From NCBI RefSeq assembly GCF_900101905.1, contig NZ_FNAJ01000001.1, positions 620,001 through 684,000 of the forward strand: a stretch of 64,000 bases of DNA, in the 5' to 3' direction. Each line of letters opens with the position of its first letter. Position 1 is the first letter of the stretch. This document shows positions 1-8,945 of the stretch, one piece after another. Both the position numbers and the translations under genes were made by a program. Origin of the DNA: Myxococcus virescens (GTDB taxonomy: Bacteria; Myxococcota; Myxococcia; Myxococcales; Myxococcaceae). The notes beneath the pieces are model-generated. The model was not told the DNA's origin, made no database searches, and saw only the letters and a list, made by a program, of their open reading frames with translations.

Positions 1-2
1 TC

Positions 3-1142
3 GGCTTCGCGGGCGCATCGCTGCTGCGCGTCACGCAGTTGGAGGAACGGGTGGTGGCGCCCGCGCTCGCCGCGAAGCAGGGCGGCTGGGTGGCCGACCC
101 GCGGCTGGCGGAGGCCCAGGAGGCGCTCGACCAGGGAGACCGCACGGCCGCACGCGCGGGCTTCCAGCGCTTGCTGAAGACCCAGCCGGACCACACCGAC
201 GCATTGCTGTCGCTGGGCCGCATGGACCTGGAGGACGGCAAGACGCAGGCCGGCACGGCGCGGGTGGAGCGGGCGCTCCATACGCTCGCGGGTCGCGCCT
301 CCACGGACGCGCTGTGGTTCGCGATGGAGCCGTTGGTCTCGCTGCTGCCCATCGACGCGCTGCGGCCCGCCTCCGCCTGGAAGCTGGCGCAGGCGCTGGA
401 CACGGAAGACGCGCCGCCGGCCTCGTTGGAGACGACGGAAGCCCTGTACAGCGTGGCGGGCGGGGGCGCGGGCATCATCGCGGTGCGCGCGCTCATCCGC
501 GCCACGGAGCTGCGGATGGCGCACTACAAGGACCTCGAGCGGGCAGCAGGCTACCTCGCGCGCGCCAAGCCGCTGTTGACGGGAGAAGCTGCGACGGCGG
601 GTGACCGGGTCCGGGAGCTGGACGCCGAAATCACGCGGGTGCTGGAAGAGAACGCCTGGAAGAAGCGGGACGCTGCGCCAACGCCCACCGTGAACGCGCC
701 CCCCGCGCCGCCGCGCATCTTTCCCTGCCGCATCGTGAGCATGACGGACATGGCCCTCACCGTGGAGGCCGCCAATGGCCAGCGCCGGACGATGGCCATG
801 GCGGAAGTACTGGCGATTGCCGTGGGCATGTTGCCCGTCGCCGGACCGCCTGGGACGCCTCCGCGTCAGACGGTGCTCACCGACCTGGTGCTCTCCTGGG
901 GGAGCGCCAACGAAGGAGCGCGCGTGCTGCGGGTGAACGTCGCGGGGCTCGCGCTGAACCACTTCTATCCAGGCGTGGCACCCCGTGAGGCCTATGCGCG
1001 ATTCCTGGCGGACATGCTGGAGCGCACCAACGCCAACGCGCTTCCGGACGCCTCCTCCCTGAAGCAGGGGCAGTACCCGCGCTTCAACAGCGAGGCGGAG
1101 CTGAGCCAGCACTACTACGGCGGGAGCGCGGCAGCGGCCTGA
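3..1142 (+). CDS. C-terminal part of a TPR protein, possibly rhomboid-linked (cut by window edge)
   Basis: The frame is open from the first complete codon at position 3, so the gene begins outside the window. The first visible residues (GFAGASLLRV) look like the glycine-rich end of a membrane helix, as in the last helix of rhomboid proteases, but this is only a suggestion. A soluble part follows. It has a TPR-like helical pair (a degenerate motif with LGRMDLEDG), a long helical region, a short Pro/Ala linker and a C-terminal domain of about 130 residues that I do not recognise. A TTG at 39 could in principle start a shorter product, but no ribosome binding site supports it. GC3 is high throughout, so it is coding. 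Function unknown. Confidence 0.6.
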   Translation, partial: GFAGASLLRVTQLEERVVAPALAAKQGGWVADPRLAEAQEALDQGDRTAARAGFQRLLKTQPDHTDALLSLGRMDLEDGKTQAGTARVERALHTLAGRASTDALWFAMEPLVSLLPIDALRPASAWKLAQALDTEDAPPASLETTEALYSVAGGGAGIIAVRALIRATELRMAHYKDLERAAGYLARAKPLLTGEAATAGDRVRELDAEITRVLEENAWKKRDAAPTPTVNAPPAPPRIFPCRIVSMTDMALTVEAANGQRRTMAMAEVLAIAVGMLPVAGPPGTPPRQTVLTDLVLSWGSANEGARVLRVNVAGLALNHFYPGVAPREAYARFLADMLERTNANALPDASSLKQGQYPRFNSEAELSQHYYGGSAAAA

Positions 1143-1262
1143 GCGCGGCGGAGGGCCCCCACCCACGACGCCTTGTCAACGGGCCTCGAAGCCAGGCATG
1201 GCGCCCGTGAAGAATCCGCTCCTTCAGCGCGACTGAGAGCCTGTCCGAATGAGACAGGCAAC

Positions 1263-1631
1263 TCACTCCATGTCTTCCAGGGCCAACTCGGCCTGCTCCC
1301 GATAGAGGGGCACCTGCTCCACCGCGAGCACATCTTCCAGCAGCGCGCGCGCGCCAGCGGCGTCGCCCGCGTCCCGAAGCCGGCGGGCCCCCGTCAGCGC
1401 GCGCATGAGACGTTGCGAGCCATCACGAATGCGGCGGCGAGTCTCGTGAAGAAGCGCTGTCGCCGTGGCAACGCCCGCGACGGCGGCATGTGCATCCTCT
1501 TCGGGAATGCCCACCTCCCGTGCCGAACGAAGGAGCAAGGCGCGCACCTCGGCCGTCAGCGCCAGCGCCTCACCGGCCTCCACGCGCCGCGCCAGTTCGC
1601 GCACCGGGTCCCAGTCAATCGCCTCGGCCAT
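1263..1631 (-). CDS. DUSAM-domain protein (myxobacterial paralogous family)
   Basis: This 122-residue protein is all helical by appearance and matches the pattern of the DUSAM family (domain found in Stigmatella and Myxococcus): an acidic start (DWDPVRELARRVEAGE), a middle AAVAGVATATALLHETRRRIR stretch, and a C-terminal RRLRDAGDAAGARALLEDVLAVE helix pair. The family is known as a myxobacteria-restricted paralogous group without an assigned function. The gene lies four bases downstream of a Cys-rich lipoprotein gene on the same strand, so the two are probably co-transcribed. The TPR-like C-terminal motif suggests protein binding, which is inference. Confidence 0.75.
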   Translation of the reverse strand: MAEAIDWDPVRELARRVEAGEALALTAEVRALLLRSAREVGIPEEDAHAAVAGVATATALLHETRRRIRDGSQRLMRALTGARRLRDAGDAAGARALLEDVLAVEQVPLYREQAELALEDME

Positions 1632-1635
1632 GGGC

Positions 1636-2085
1636 TCACCCGCCTCCCTTGAGACGGCGGCACTTGTCCACGGGCCACTCGTGTTGCCCTTCGCAATACC
1701 GGAAGCAGTCGTAACAAGAGCCTGACCAACCCTGCTCCTGGCACTGGGCGTAGGCGTCGATGCACACCTGCTTCCACTCCGGGATGGCTTCTTCGCTGGC
1801 CTCGGACGCGGACTCGACGGCCTTCATCGGCACCAGGTACTTGCTCACCTCCGAAGCTGTCAGCCCGCAGCGCTCAGGCGTGGCCGGGTGCGTCTTCACG
1901 CAGCAACTCACGGTCGAATCCATCGGCCCGCACTGCGCCTGAGCCAGGTACACCGGCTGACGAGCCACGGTGGAATGAGCGCTCCCTCCGCACCCCAGCG
2001 CCGAGAGGACAATGGCTGCCAGCGGACCCCACATCGCACAACAATGCAGGGATGACTCGTTTTCCATGGATGACAGCTTACACAT
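1636..2085 (-). CDS. small Cys-rich putative lipoprotein
   Basis: This protein of about 149 residues has a hydrophobic segment ending in SALGCGG, which reads as a weak lipobox, so it is probably exported and lipidated. The mature part carries about ten cysteines. A C-terminal cluster has C-x6-C spacing around WKQVCIDAYAQC, followed by WSGSCYDCFRYCEGQ and a final WP-x3-C. Such Trp/Cys-rich tails occur in several small lipoproteins of myxobacteria; I recall some lying beside polymorphic-toxin genes, but no toxin gene is visible here. The start is uncertain: ATG codons at 2085, 2067 and 2034 are all possible and none has a good ribosome binding site. The 2034 start would leave the most typical signal peptide length. 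It is followed after 4 bp by the DUSAM gene. Confidence 0.6.
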   Translation of the reverse strand: MCKLSSMENESSLHCCAMWGPLAAIVLSALGCGGSAHSTVARQPVYLAQAQCGPMDSTVSCCVKTHPATPERCGLTASEVSKYLVPMKAVESASEASEEAIPEWKQVCIDAYAQCQEQGWSGSCYDCFRYCEGQHEWPVDKCRRLKGGG

Positions 2086-2651
2086 GCCTCATACATGGAC
2101 AACCCTCCTTTCACGCCGCCAGCCTCCGGACTCACCCACAGCAATCATCCGAACCCGCCGCTCCACTTCCCCGCGGAACACGCCCGCCATCGAGGGCACA
2201 GCGCCGTGGCGAGAGCCCACGATGGCAGCGGGCGTGTCTGCCTCGTCTGGAAGTGCCCTGAATGTCGCTCCGCGCGTCCCATATGAAACGTAGCAGGTAG
2301 GCAGCACAAGCAGAGACTTATTGCGCCGGGTCACCGCTCCCTGGTGCATCCCGAGCGTTGGGATGCCGCCATGGACGTCACGTTCGCCCCCCCCTGCACG
2401 CATCCCCTCCGGGCTGCGTTCAAGATGAGAGCCAGACCCTCTGGGTCTTCACCGAAAAGTACGCGACCTGCGCTGCACCGGCCGGCGGTCACGTGGCGGC
2501 CCCGGCAGGAGTGGACGTGCACACACACGCGCGCGTTCAGCCAGATGTTCGATGACAGCGCCGCCGACGGCGGCATCCGCCACAGCCAGCGCATCATCGA
2601 CGCGTCATTGCTTTCGAGCGGGAGTGACCCGCCTTCTTCGGCGCCGCCCGC
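2086..2651. other. intergenic region without a convincing gene
   Basis: This 566-bp stretch lies between two minus-strand genes. Open frames exist on both strands (for example 2089-2403 minus and 2344-2832 plus), but their composition is poor, with many rare codons and no recognisable motif, and none has a good start site. It presumably contains the promoter of the Cys-rich lipoprotein operon and the end of the desaturase operon transcript. I could not identify a terminator or repeat with confidence. Confidence 0.5.
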
Positions 2652-3017
2652 CTACCAGTGGCGGCGGGGAGGCGCAGCGGGCGGCGGAGGCGCGGGCAGG
2701 GGCTCGAGCATGCCGCACCTCAACAGCCGCTCCACGGCGTCCTTGACCGCCTTCGCGGGGGTGTCGCAGCTCTCCAGGTTGCGTGCCGCCTCGGAGACGG
2801 TGCGCCCGCCCGCTTCGAACTCCACCAGATAGAGCCCGTCCTCCTCGGCAAGCCCGAGCGAAGCGCCCCACCTGGCGCGAGCCGCGTCGAACTGGGCGCG
2901 GCCGCTGCCAGCCTTGGCCGCCTCAATCACCACGGAATAGGAGGCCACGGCCTCCGCGCCCTTGACGGAGAGCCGGAACTTCTGCGCCCGCCCGTACCGA
3001 ACCTTCTCGTCACTCAT
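2652..3017 (-). CDS. small protein of unknown function, coupled to the desaturase
   Basis: The start is placed at ATG 3017, which overlaps the desaturase stop codon in an ATGA arrangement, so translation is probably coupled. The upstream in-frame ATG at 3059 would lie inside the desaturase gene. The 121-residue product has a mixed alpha/beta region with a repeated YSVVIEAAKAG / LYLVEFEAGGRTVSEAARN character, a C-terminal helix with two cysteines (SCDTP, RCGML) and a Pro/Ala-rich tail. I do not recognise the family. Its position makes an accessory role in lipid desaturation possible, but nothing in the sequence shows this. Confidence 0.6.
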   Translation of the reverse strand: MSDEKVRYGRAQKFRLSVKGAEAVASYSVVIEAAKAGSGRAQFDAARARWGASLGLAEEDGLYLVEFEAGGRTVSEAARNLESCDTPAKAVKDAVERLLRCGMLEPLPAPPPPAAPPRRHW

Positions 3018-4105
3018 GTCGCCCCCTCGATGGCTGGCTGCCCCATCCGCTTGAGCCAACGTACGTGGCTCTTCAATGCCGCACCAACGCTCTCATTCGC
3101 CCGGTAGCGAATGCCGCGCTCCCGGCAGGTGTCTTCGACAATGCGGGAAAGCGCTGGGTAGTGCAGATGACACACCCGCGGGAAGAGGTGGTGCTCCACC
3201 TGGAAGTTCAGCCCGCCCAGGTACCAGCTCACCAGCGAATTGCCACGCGCGAAGTCCACGGTCGAAGCGACCTGATGCGCAGCCCAGTCACGGGAGAAGG
3301 GTCGGTTCGCTTCCGGCGGCAGGGAGAAGTCCGCCTCCTCCACGCAGTGCGCCAGCTGAAACACGGTGGCAAGCGTCAGCCCGAGCACGAACGAGGCGAG
3401 CGCGTAACACAGCGCGACCTGCCAGAGCGGGCGGAAGCACAACGGCAGCGCGATGGCCCAGCCATAGAACATCAGCTTTCCACCCATGGCCCCGGCCAGC
3501 TTCAACCCGCCGGGGCGCGGCATCTTCTGCCGTCCCACGCGTCCGGTGACCAGGTCCTTGAAGTCATCGATGAAGTGCCACTTCATGGGAAGCAGCGCGT
3601 AGAGCCCCCAGATATAGGCATGCTGGAAGCGATGGGCCCTGTGCAGCCGCTGGCCTGGAGCCAGCCGGCACAGCGGCTGGATGTCGATGTCCTCATCGAG
3701 ACCGACCACGTTCGTGTGGCTGTGATGGAAGATGTTGTGCTTCCAGCTCCACACGTAGGACGAGCCACCGATGACATCGAGCGTCCATCCGAGAATCCGG
3801 TTGATGCCCCGGTGCACCGAGTAGCTTCCATGGTTGGCATCGTGCTGGACGCTGAACCCCACTCCCGCCACGGCCAGCCCCAGGGACACGCACCCGGCGA
3901 CCGCACCCCACGGCCCCGAGGCGCCTAGAAGGAGCCAGACATAGGAGGCCGCGAACCAGCCCAGGATGACCACCGTCTTCGCGTACATGCGCGGGAGGTC
4001 ACGGGGCGAGCGCCCGCTCGCGCCCAGATGAACCTCTACCCGCGCCCTGAGGTCCTGGAAGAAGGGCCCCGACTCGAGAAACTTCGCCTTCGTTGCTTGC
4101 GACAA
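3014..4105 (-). CDS. membrane fatty-acid (acyl-lipid) desaturase
   Basis: The 363-residue integral membrane protein carries the three histidine boxes of di-iron desaturases: HDANH (88-92), HNIFHH (123-128) and QVEHH (302-306). The glutamine in the third box is typical of the front-end (delta-5/delta-6, linoleoyl-CoA desaturase-like) branch. Hydrophobic segments at about 43-85, 205-250 and nearby residues give the usual four-helix layout with the boxes on the cytoplasmic face. No cytochrome b5 domain is present, so electrons must come from a separate donor. It would introduce double bonds into membrane fatty acids, and myxobacteria are known for unusual polyunsaturated lipids. The stop codon overlaps the start of the small downstream gene. 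Regiospecificity cannot be read from sequence. Confidence 0.88.
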   Translation of the reverse strand: MSQATKAKFLESGPFFQDLRARVEVHLGASGRSPRDLPRMYAKTVVILGWFAASYVWLLLGASGPWGAVAGCVSLGLAVAGVGFSVQHDANHGSYSVHRGINRILGWTLDVIGGSSYVWSWKHNIFHHSHTNVVGLDEDIDIQPLCRLAPGQRLHRAHRFQHAYIWGLYALLPMKWHFIDDFKDLVTGRVGRQKMPRPGGLKLAGAMGGKLMFYGWAIALPLCFRPLWQVALCYALASFVLGLTLATVFQLAHCVEEADFSLPPEANRPFSRDWAAHQVASTVDFARGNSLVSWYLGGLNFQVEHHLFPRVCHLHYPALSRIVEDTCRERGIRYRANESVGAALKSHVRWLKRMGQPAIEGAT

Positions 4106-4254
4106 CGCCCACCCGCTCTCACGCCGCCAGGGTCACCGCCGGAAGAGCCTGGAGTCGCGCTGGGAGGATCCCGCCGCGGCCATCGCCTGCCTGGTGCCGA
4201 AGGTCCATGTAACACATCGGCTGAGTGGACTGTTCCGGCCGTGCTGGACATCCC

Positions 4255-4505
4255 CAGATTCGATGGCCGCGGCCTGGCATGGCCCGCGGGGCGTTCCGCA
4301 TGCTGAGCGGCGCCTTGCTCGGGCCTCGCGCGACGGTTGCGGCGGCTTCGGTGTCCACCGCTTTCCAACCGGAGAGCTGCTGTTCAAGCGCGCCGACGAC
4401 CATGAACGCCAGACGAGCGCCCCCCATCTCACCGGACGACCGCTTCATCACCTGGGGCCAGGGTGACGGCACCGTGGGCCTTTGGTCCGTGACGGACTGG
4501 GTCCC
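4255..4505 (+). pseudogene. relic of a WD40-repeat gene, frameshifted
   Basis: The 400-bp gap between two minus-strand genes holds traces of two WD40 blades on the plus strand. In frame 3 (4255-4430) the translation contains LARASRDG, then VHRFPTGELL and a conserved H after about ten residues, as in the turn-and-strand pattern of a WD repeat. In frame 1 (about 4423-4505) it continues with ISPDDRF-ITWGQGDGTVGLWSV, a textbook SPDG-R-GDGTV-LW-V blade. The switch of frame near 4425 and the absence of a start or end mark it as decayed. Myxobacteria carry many WD40 proteins, often with protein kinases or caspase-like domains. I infer a degraded gene; a sequencing frameshift in a small fragment cannot be excluded. 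Confidence 0.55.
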
Positions 4506-4506
4506 G

Positions 4507-5664
4507 TCACGCCGGCCGCTCCTGCCGCCACCGCCGCTCCTGCTGACCACTGCGCTGCTCGCGCGCCTGATACAGCGCCATACCGCGCTGCACATCATTC
4601 ACGTCGAGCGTCCCCGCCAGCACCCCATCCGCCTCCACCACGACGAGTTGGGGCATCTCCTCCTCGGCCATGCGTCGCAGCGCCGTCCACCCATCCTCAT
4701 CCAGCCGCACCACCACGGCGGGCACCATCACCTCGCGCGCGGTGCGCGTCATCCGCTCCGAATCCGGCACGGCCCTCACCGTCTCCAGCGACACCTGCCC
4801 CACCGGCCTTTCGTCCTCCGTCACCGGCAGCAGCAACAACCGCGCACGCCGCAAGTCCCACAGCGCCTGATCCAGCGACGCCCCCGCGTCCACGCCCACC
4901 CGGCGCGGCGTCATCAAGTCGGCCACCGGCACACGCTCCAGCGTCATCTTCATCCGCACCTGCTGCGCCTCCGCCTGCGCGCCCATGAAGATGAAGAACG
5001 CGATGACCACCAGGAACGGGTTGAGCGACAGCACCGCCCACACACCGAACAACACCGCGAACCCACGTCCCAGCCAGGACGCCACCTGCGTCGCGCGCAC
5101 CATCCCCAGCCGTCCCGCCAGCGACGCGCGGACGATGCGCCCCCCATCCATGGGGAACGCGGGCAGCAGGTTGAACACCCCCAGGAACAGGTTCAGGCTG
5201 GCCATGTAGAAGAACGCGAACTGGAGGTTGAACGAGCGCACCTCCTGGAGCAGCCACGTCGCGCCGCCGAGCAGCACCGCCAGCAGGATGCTCGTCAGCG
5301 GCCCCACCGCGGCCATCAGCGCTTCATCCCGGGGACGCGGCGGCGCCTCCGTCAACTCCGACACACCGCCCACCATCATCAACGTAATCGAGCGCACCGT
5401 CCCGCCACGGCGCAGCGCGTACACGGTGTGCGCCAGTTCGTGAATGAACACGGACGCGAACAAGCCCACCGCCACCACCAGCCCCCACAGCACGGGCGAG
5501 CCGCCGAGTCGCTCCGGGGGGACTTCCGCCACCTCCGCCGCACGCCGGAAGGCGCCGCCGAATAGGAACGCAAACAGCGGAAGGACCAGCAACAGCGAGA
5601 AGTGGACGCGGACGGGAATGCCGCGGAACGAGCCGATTTGAAAGGAACCTCGCGCGGCGCGCAT
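4507..5664 (-). CDS. M50 (site-2) metalloprotease with tandem CBS domains
   Basis: This 385-residue membrane protein has the zinc site HELAH (H75, E76, H79) in an early helix and the third ligand in PMDGGR (D172), which together define the M50 site-2 protease family. Hydrophobic segments at about 22-40, 58-80, 115-137 and 150-170 surround them. From about residue 235 two CBS modules follow (LMTPRRVGVDAG and EVMVPAVVVRLDE), the arrangement of the M50B/SpoIVFB-like subgroup whose CBS pair senses nucleotides. It would cleave a substrate inside the membrane, for example an anti-sigma factor or a membrane-bound regulator. No obvious substrate gene lies beside it. The start codon is ATG 5664. Confidence 0.85.
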   Translation of the reverse strand: MRAARGSFQIGSFRGIPVRVHFSLLLVLPLFAFLFGGAFRRAAEVAEVPPERLGGSPVLWGLVVAVGLFASVFIHELAHTVYALRRGGTVRSITLMMVGGVSELTEAPPRPRDEALMAAVGPLTSILLAVLLGGATWLLQEVRSFNLQFAFFYMASLNLFLGVFNLLPAFPMDGGRIVRASLAGRLGMVRATQVASWLGRGFAVLFGVWAVLSLNPFLVVIAFFIFMGAQAEAQQVRMKMTLERVPVADLMTPRRVGVDAGASLDQALWDLRRARLLLLPVTEDERPVGQVSLETVRAVPDSERMTRTAREVMVPAVVVRLDEDGWTALRRMAEEEMPQLVVVEADGVLAGTLDVNDVQRGMALYQAREQRSGQQERRWRQERPA

Positions 5665-5876
5665 GGCGGCCCTCCTATGGCCTCAACCTCCGTCCCCTCC
5701 GCGCGGCGCGCACGGACCTGGGGGCGGCCCGGCCGGCTGCCCGCCCCCTGAGTGTCCGCTGCTCGGCCTTCGAGATGTCCGCCCGCGAGCACGGCCGCGG
5801 CCACCCCGCCCCGCCCTTGCGCCACCCACATACGCTGGACGGGGCGGCCCCAGCGTCCCCCCACCGTGGAGGCACC

Positions 5877-6602
5877 ATGTGGAATCCTGTCGCGTATGCG
5901 TGGACGGCATGGCGGATGGCACGGGCCCTCCGCGACCCGGAGAAACTCCAGGACGTCCTGGGTCTGGCCCCCGTGCTCGCGCCCCCCGTGGCGATGCGGC
6001 GGCTGGTGGAGCGCCTGATGAGCCACGCCTCCGCGGCCCAGGCCTTCATCGAGCGCCCGCGCGTGGGCCTGCTCCACCTGGCCGCGCTGCGCGCCCTGCC
6101 CGAACACACCCTGGGACGTGCCTTCGTCGACCACCTGGAGGCGAACCAGGTGAACCCTGACGCGCTGCCCTACCTGGAGGCGCGGACCGACGAGGAGTAC
6201 GTGCGAGCGCACCTGCTCGAATCCCATGACGTCTGGCACGTCCTCACCGGCTTTCCGACGACCGTTGCGGGCGAGCTGGGCATCCAGGCCTTCAGCCTGG
6301 CCCAGGTGGGCAGCCCCTTCGCGCTGGGCATCCTCGCGGGCGGCCTGACGAACACCCTCCTCTACGCGTTCTCCCAGCGCGAGGAGCGCATGCGCGCCAT
6401 CGTCCGGGGCTGGCTGCTGGGACAACGGGCCCGGCCGCTCTTCGGGGCACCGTGGTGTCAGATGTGGGAGTCACCCCTGGTGGAGGTCCGCCAGCGCTAC
6501 GGCCTGGACCTGGCGGCGGTGGATGCAGTGCTTGACGACCCCATGCGTCCGGCCATGGAAGTCAGGAATCCAGGCAGCGCGTCCTCGCCCCAATCATGCT
6601 AG
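5877..6602 (+). CDS. Coq4-family protein
   Basis: The start is ATG 5877, preceded by GTGGAGG at suitable spacing; an upstream in-frame start at 5775 has no such site and gives a Pro/His-rich leader. The 241-residue product contains the Coq4 metal motif HD-x2-H-x11-E (H117, D118, H121, E133) followed by the hydrophobic LGIQAFSLAQ helix. Coq4 acts in ubiquinone biosynthesis, as a scaffold and reportedly in removing and replacing the C1 substituent of the ring. Myxococcus is regarded as a menaquinone user, so the substrate here is unclear. The gene is nine bases upstream of pccB and may be transcribed with it. Confidence 0.72.
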   Translation: MWNPVAYAWTAWRMARALRDPEKLQDVLGLAPVLAPPVAMRRLVERLMSHASAAQAFIERPRVGLLHLAALRALPEHTLGRAFVDHLEANQVNPDALPYLEARTDEEYVRAHLLESHDVWHVLTGFPTTVAGELGIQAFSLAQVGSPFALGILAGGLTNTLLYAFSQREERMRAIVRGWLLGQRARPLFGAPWCQMWESPLVEVRQRYGLDLAAVDAVLDDPMRPAMEVRNPGSASSPQSC

Positions 6603-6611
6603 ACGCGCCCC

Positions 6612-8174
<1,563 letters not shown>

Positions 8175-8189
8175 GTTTCTTTCAGCCCT

Positions 8190-8228
8190 CGCCTGCCCGC
8201 CCTCTGTCGCCAGCAGGGCAGGCAGGCG
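8190..8228 (+). terminator. hairpin after pccB
   Basis: CGCCTGCC and GGCAGGCG form an 8-bp perfect outer stem, followed by a mismatch and an inner CCCT/AGGG stem with an 11-base loop. No clear T-run follows, so it may attenuate or protect the 3' end of the pccB message rather than terminate fully. Confidence 0.4.
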
Positions 8229-8292
8229 CGCGCGAAGGGGGAAATTTGGGGGTGACGAACGGGCTTACAGGGGCCAGGAAAGGAATCTCATT

Positions 8293-8907
8293 TTGCCCCA
8301 CCGCCGCCTCATCCTCTTTCTCTCCGACGTCGAAGGAAACCTCACCGCCCTGCGCCAGACGCTCAAGCGCGTCTGCGAAGCGGTGGACCTGGCCACGCCC
8401 GAGGTGAAGTGGGTGGAGCCTCCGCCAGAGGGGCTGGCCGACGCGGGCTGGCACGCCGTCGAGCTGGAGCTCCCGCCCGCCCCGGGCCGCAAGGCGCGCA
8501 AGTCCGAGCAGCCCTTCCTGGAGGAGCAGCTCGACGCCATGAGTCAGGCCCTGGCGCAGGACTTCCGGGACCGGGCGCTGGGCCTCTTCGTGGACCGTGA
8601 GCACAGCTACGCGCGCTCCTGCATCAGCGGCCCGGGCCGCCCGTCCAAGGCCGTGGAAGGTGAGGTTCTGGACGTCATCCGGCAGGCGGCGCGCTGGCTG
8701 GACGTGGAGACGGGCATGCTGGCCCGCCTCTTCGGCGGCGGAAACGCGGCACGCAACCTGTTGGCTGCGGCGGTCGACTTCGGCAACGAACCTGGACGGT
8801 CAGGTCCGCCCGCCCCGCCGGAGCCGGACGAGGACGACCGCTTCGTGGAGGCCAAGCTGACACAGGCTCGCGCTTACATGGAGCAGTACCTCAACACCCG
8901 GAAGTAG
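8293..8907 (+). CDS. protein of unknown function in the carboxylase cluster
   Basis: A TTG at 8293 is taken as start because AGGAAAGGAAT lies just upstream. The 204-residue product begins with a hydrophobic beta strand (RRLILFLSD) and is then mixed helical. A central part reads FRDRALGLFVDREHSYARSC, then GPGRPSKAVEGEVLDVIRQAARWLDVETGMLARLFGGGNAARNLL, and the C-terminus is acidic. It has no signal peptide or membrane helix. I do not recognise the family. It sits between the two catalytic subunit genes of the carboxylase, on the same strand, so co-expression is likely. Codon use is normal for the genome. Confidence 0.65.
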   Translation: MPHRRLILFLSDVEGNLTALRQTLKRVCEAVDLATPEVKWVEPPPEGLADAGWHAVELELPPAPGRKARKSEQPFLEEQLDAMSQALAQDFRDRALGLFVDREHSYARSCISGPGRPSKAVEGEVLDVIRQAARWLDVETGMLARLFGGGNAARNLLAAAVDFGNEPGRSGPPAPPEPDEDDRFVEAKLTQARAYMEQYLNTRK

Positions 8908-8945
8908 AGGCGGCAAACAGGGTCGCCCCGTGCTAGACGGGCCCC

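Noticed and set aside
2089-2403. 104-codon minus-strand frame just upstream of the Cys-rich lipoprotein gene
   Set aside because: Codon use does not show the GC3 bias of the genome and there is no recognisable motif or start site.
4225-5565. 446-codon plus-strand frame opposite the M50 protease
   Set aside because: Past 4505 the translation is a His/Arg/Gln-rich shadow of the protease gene. Only its first part contains the WD40 trace, which is reported as a relic.
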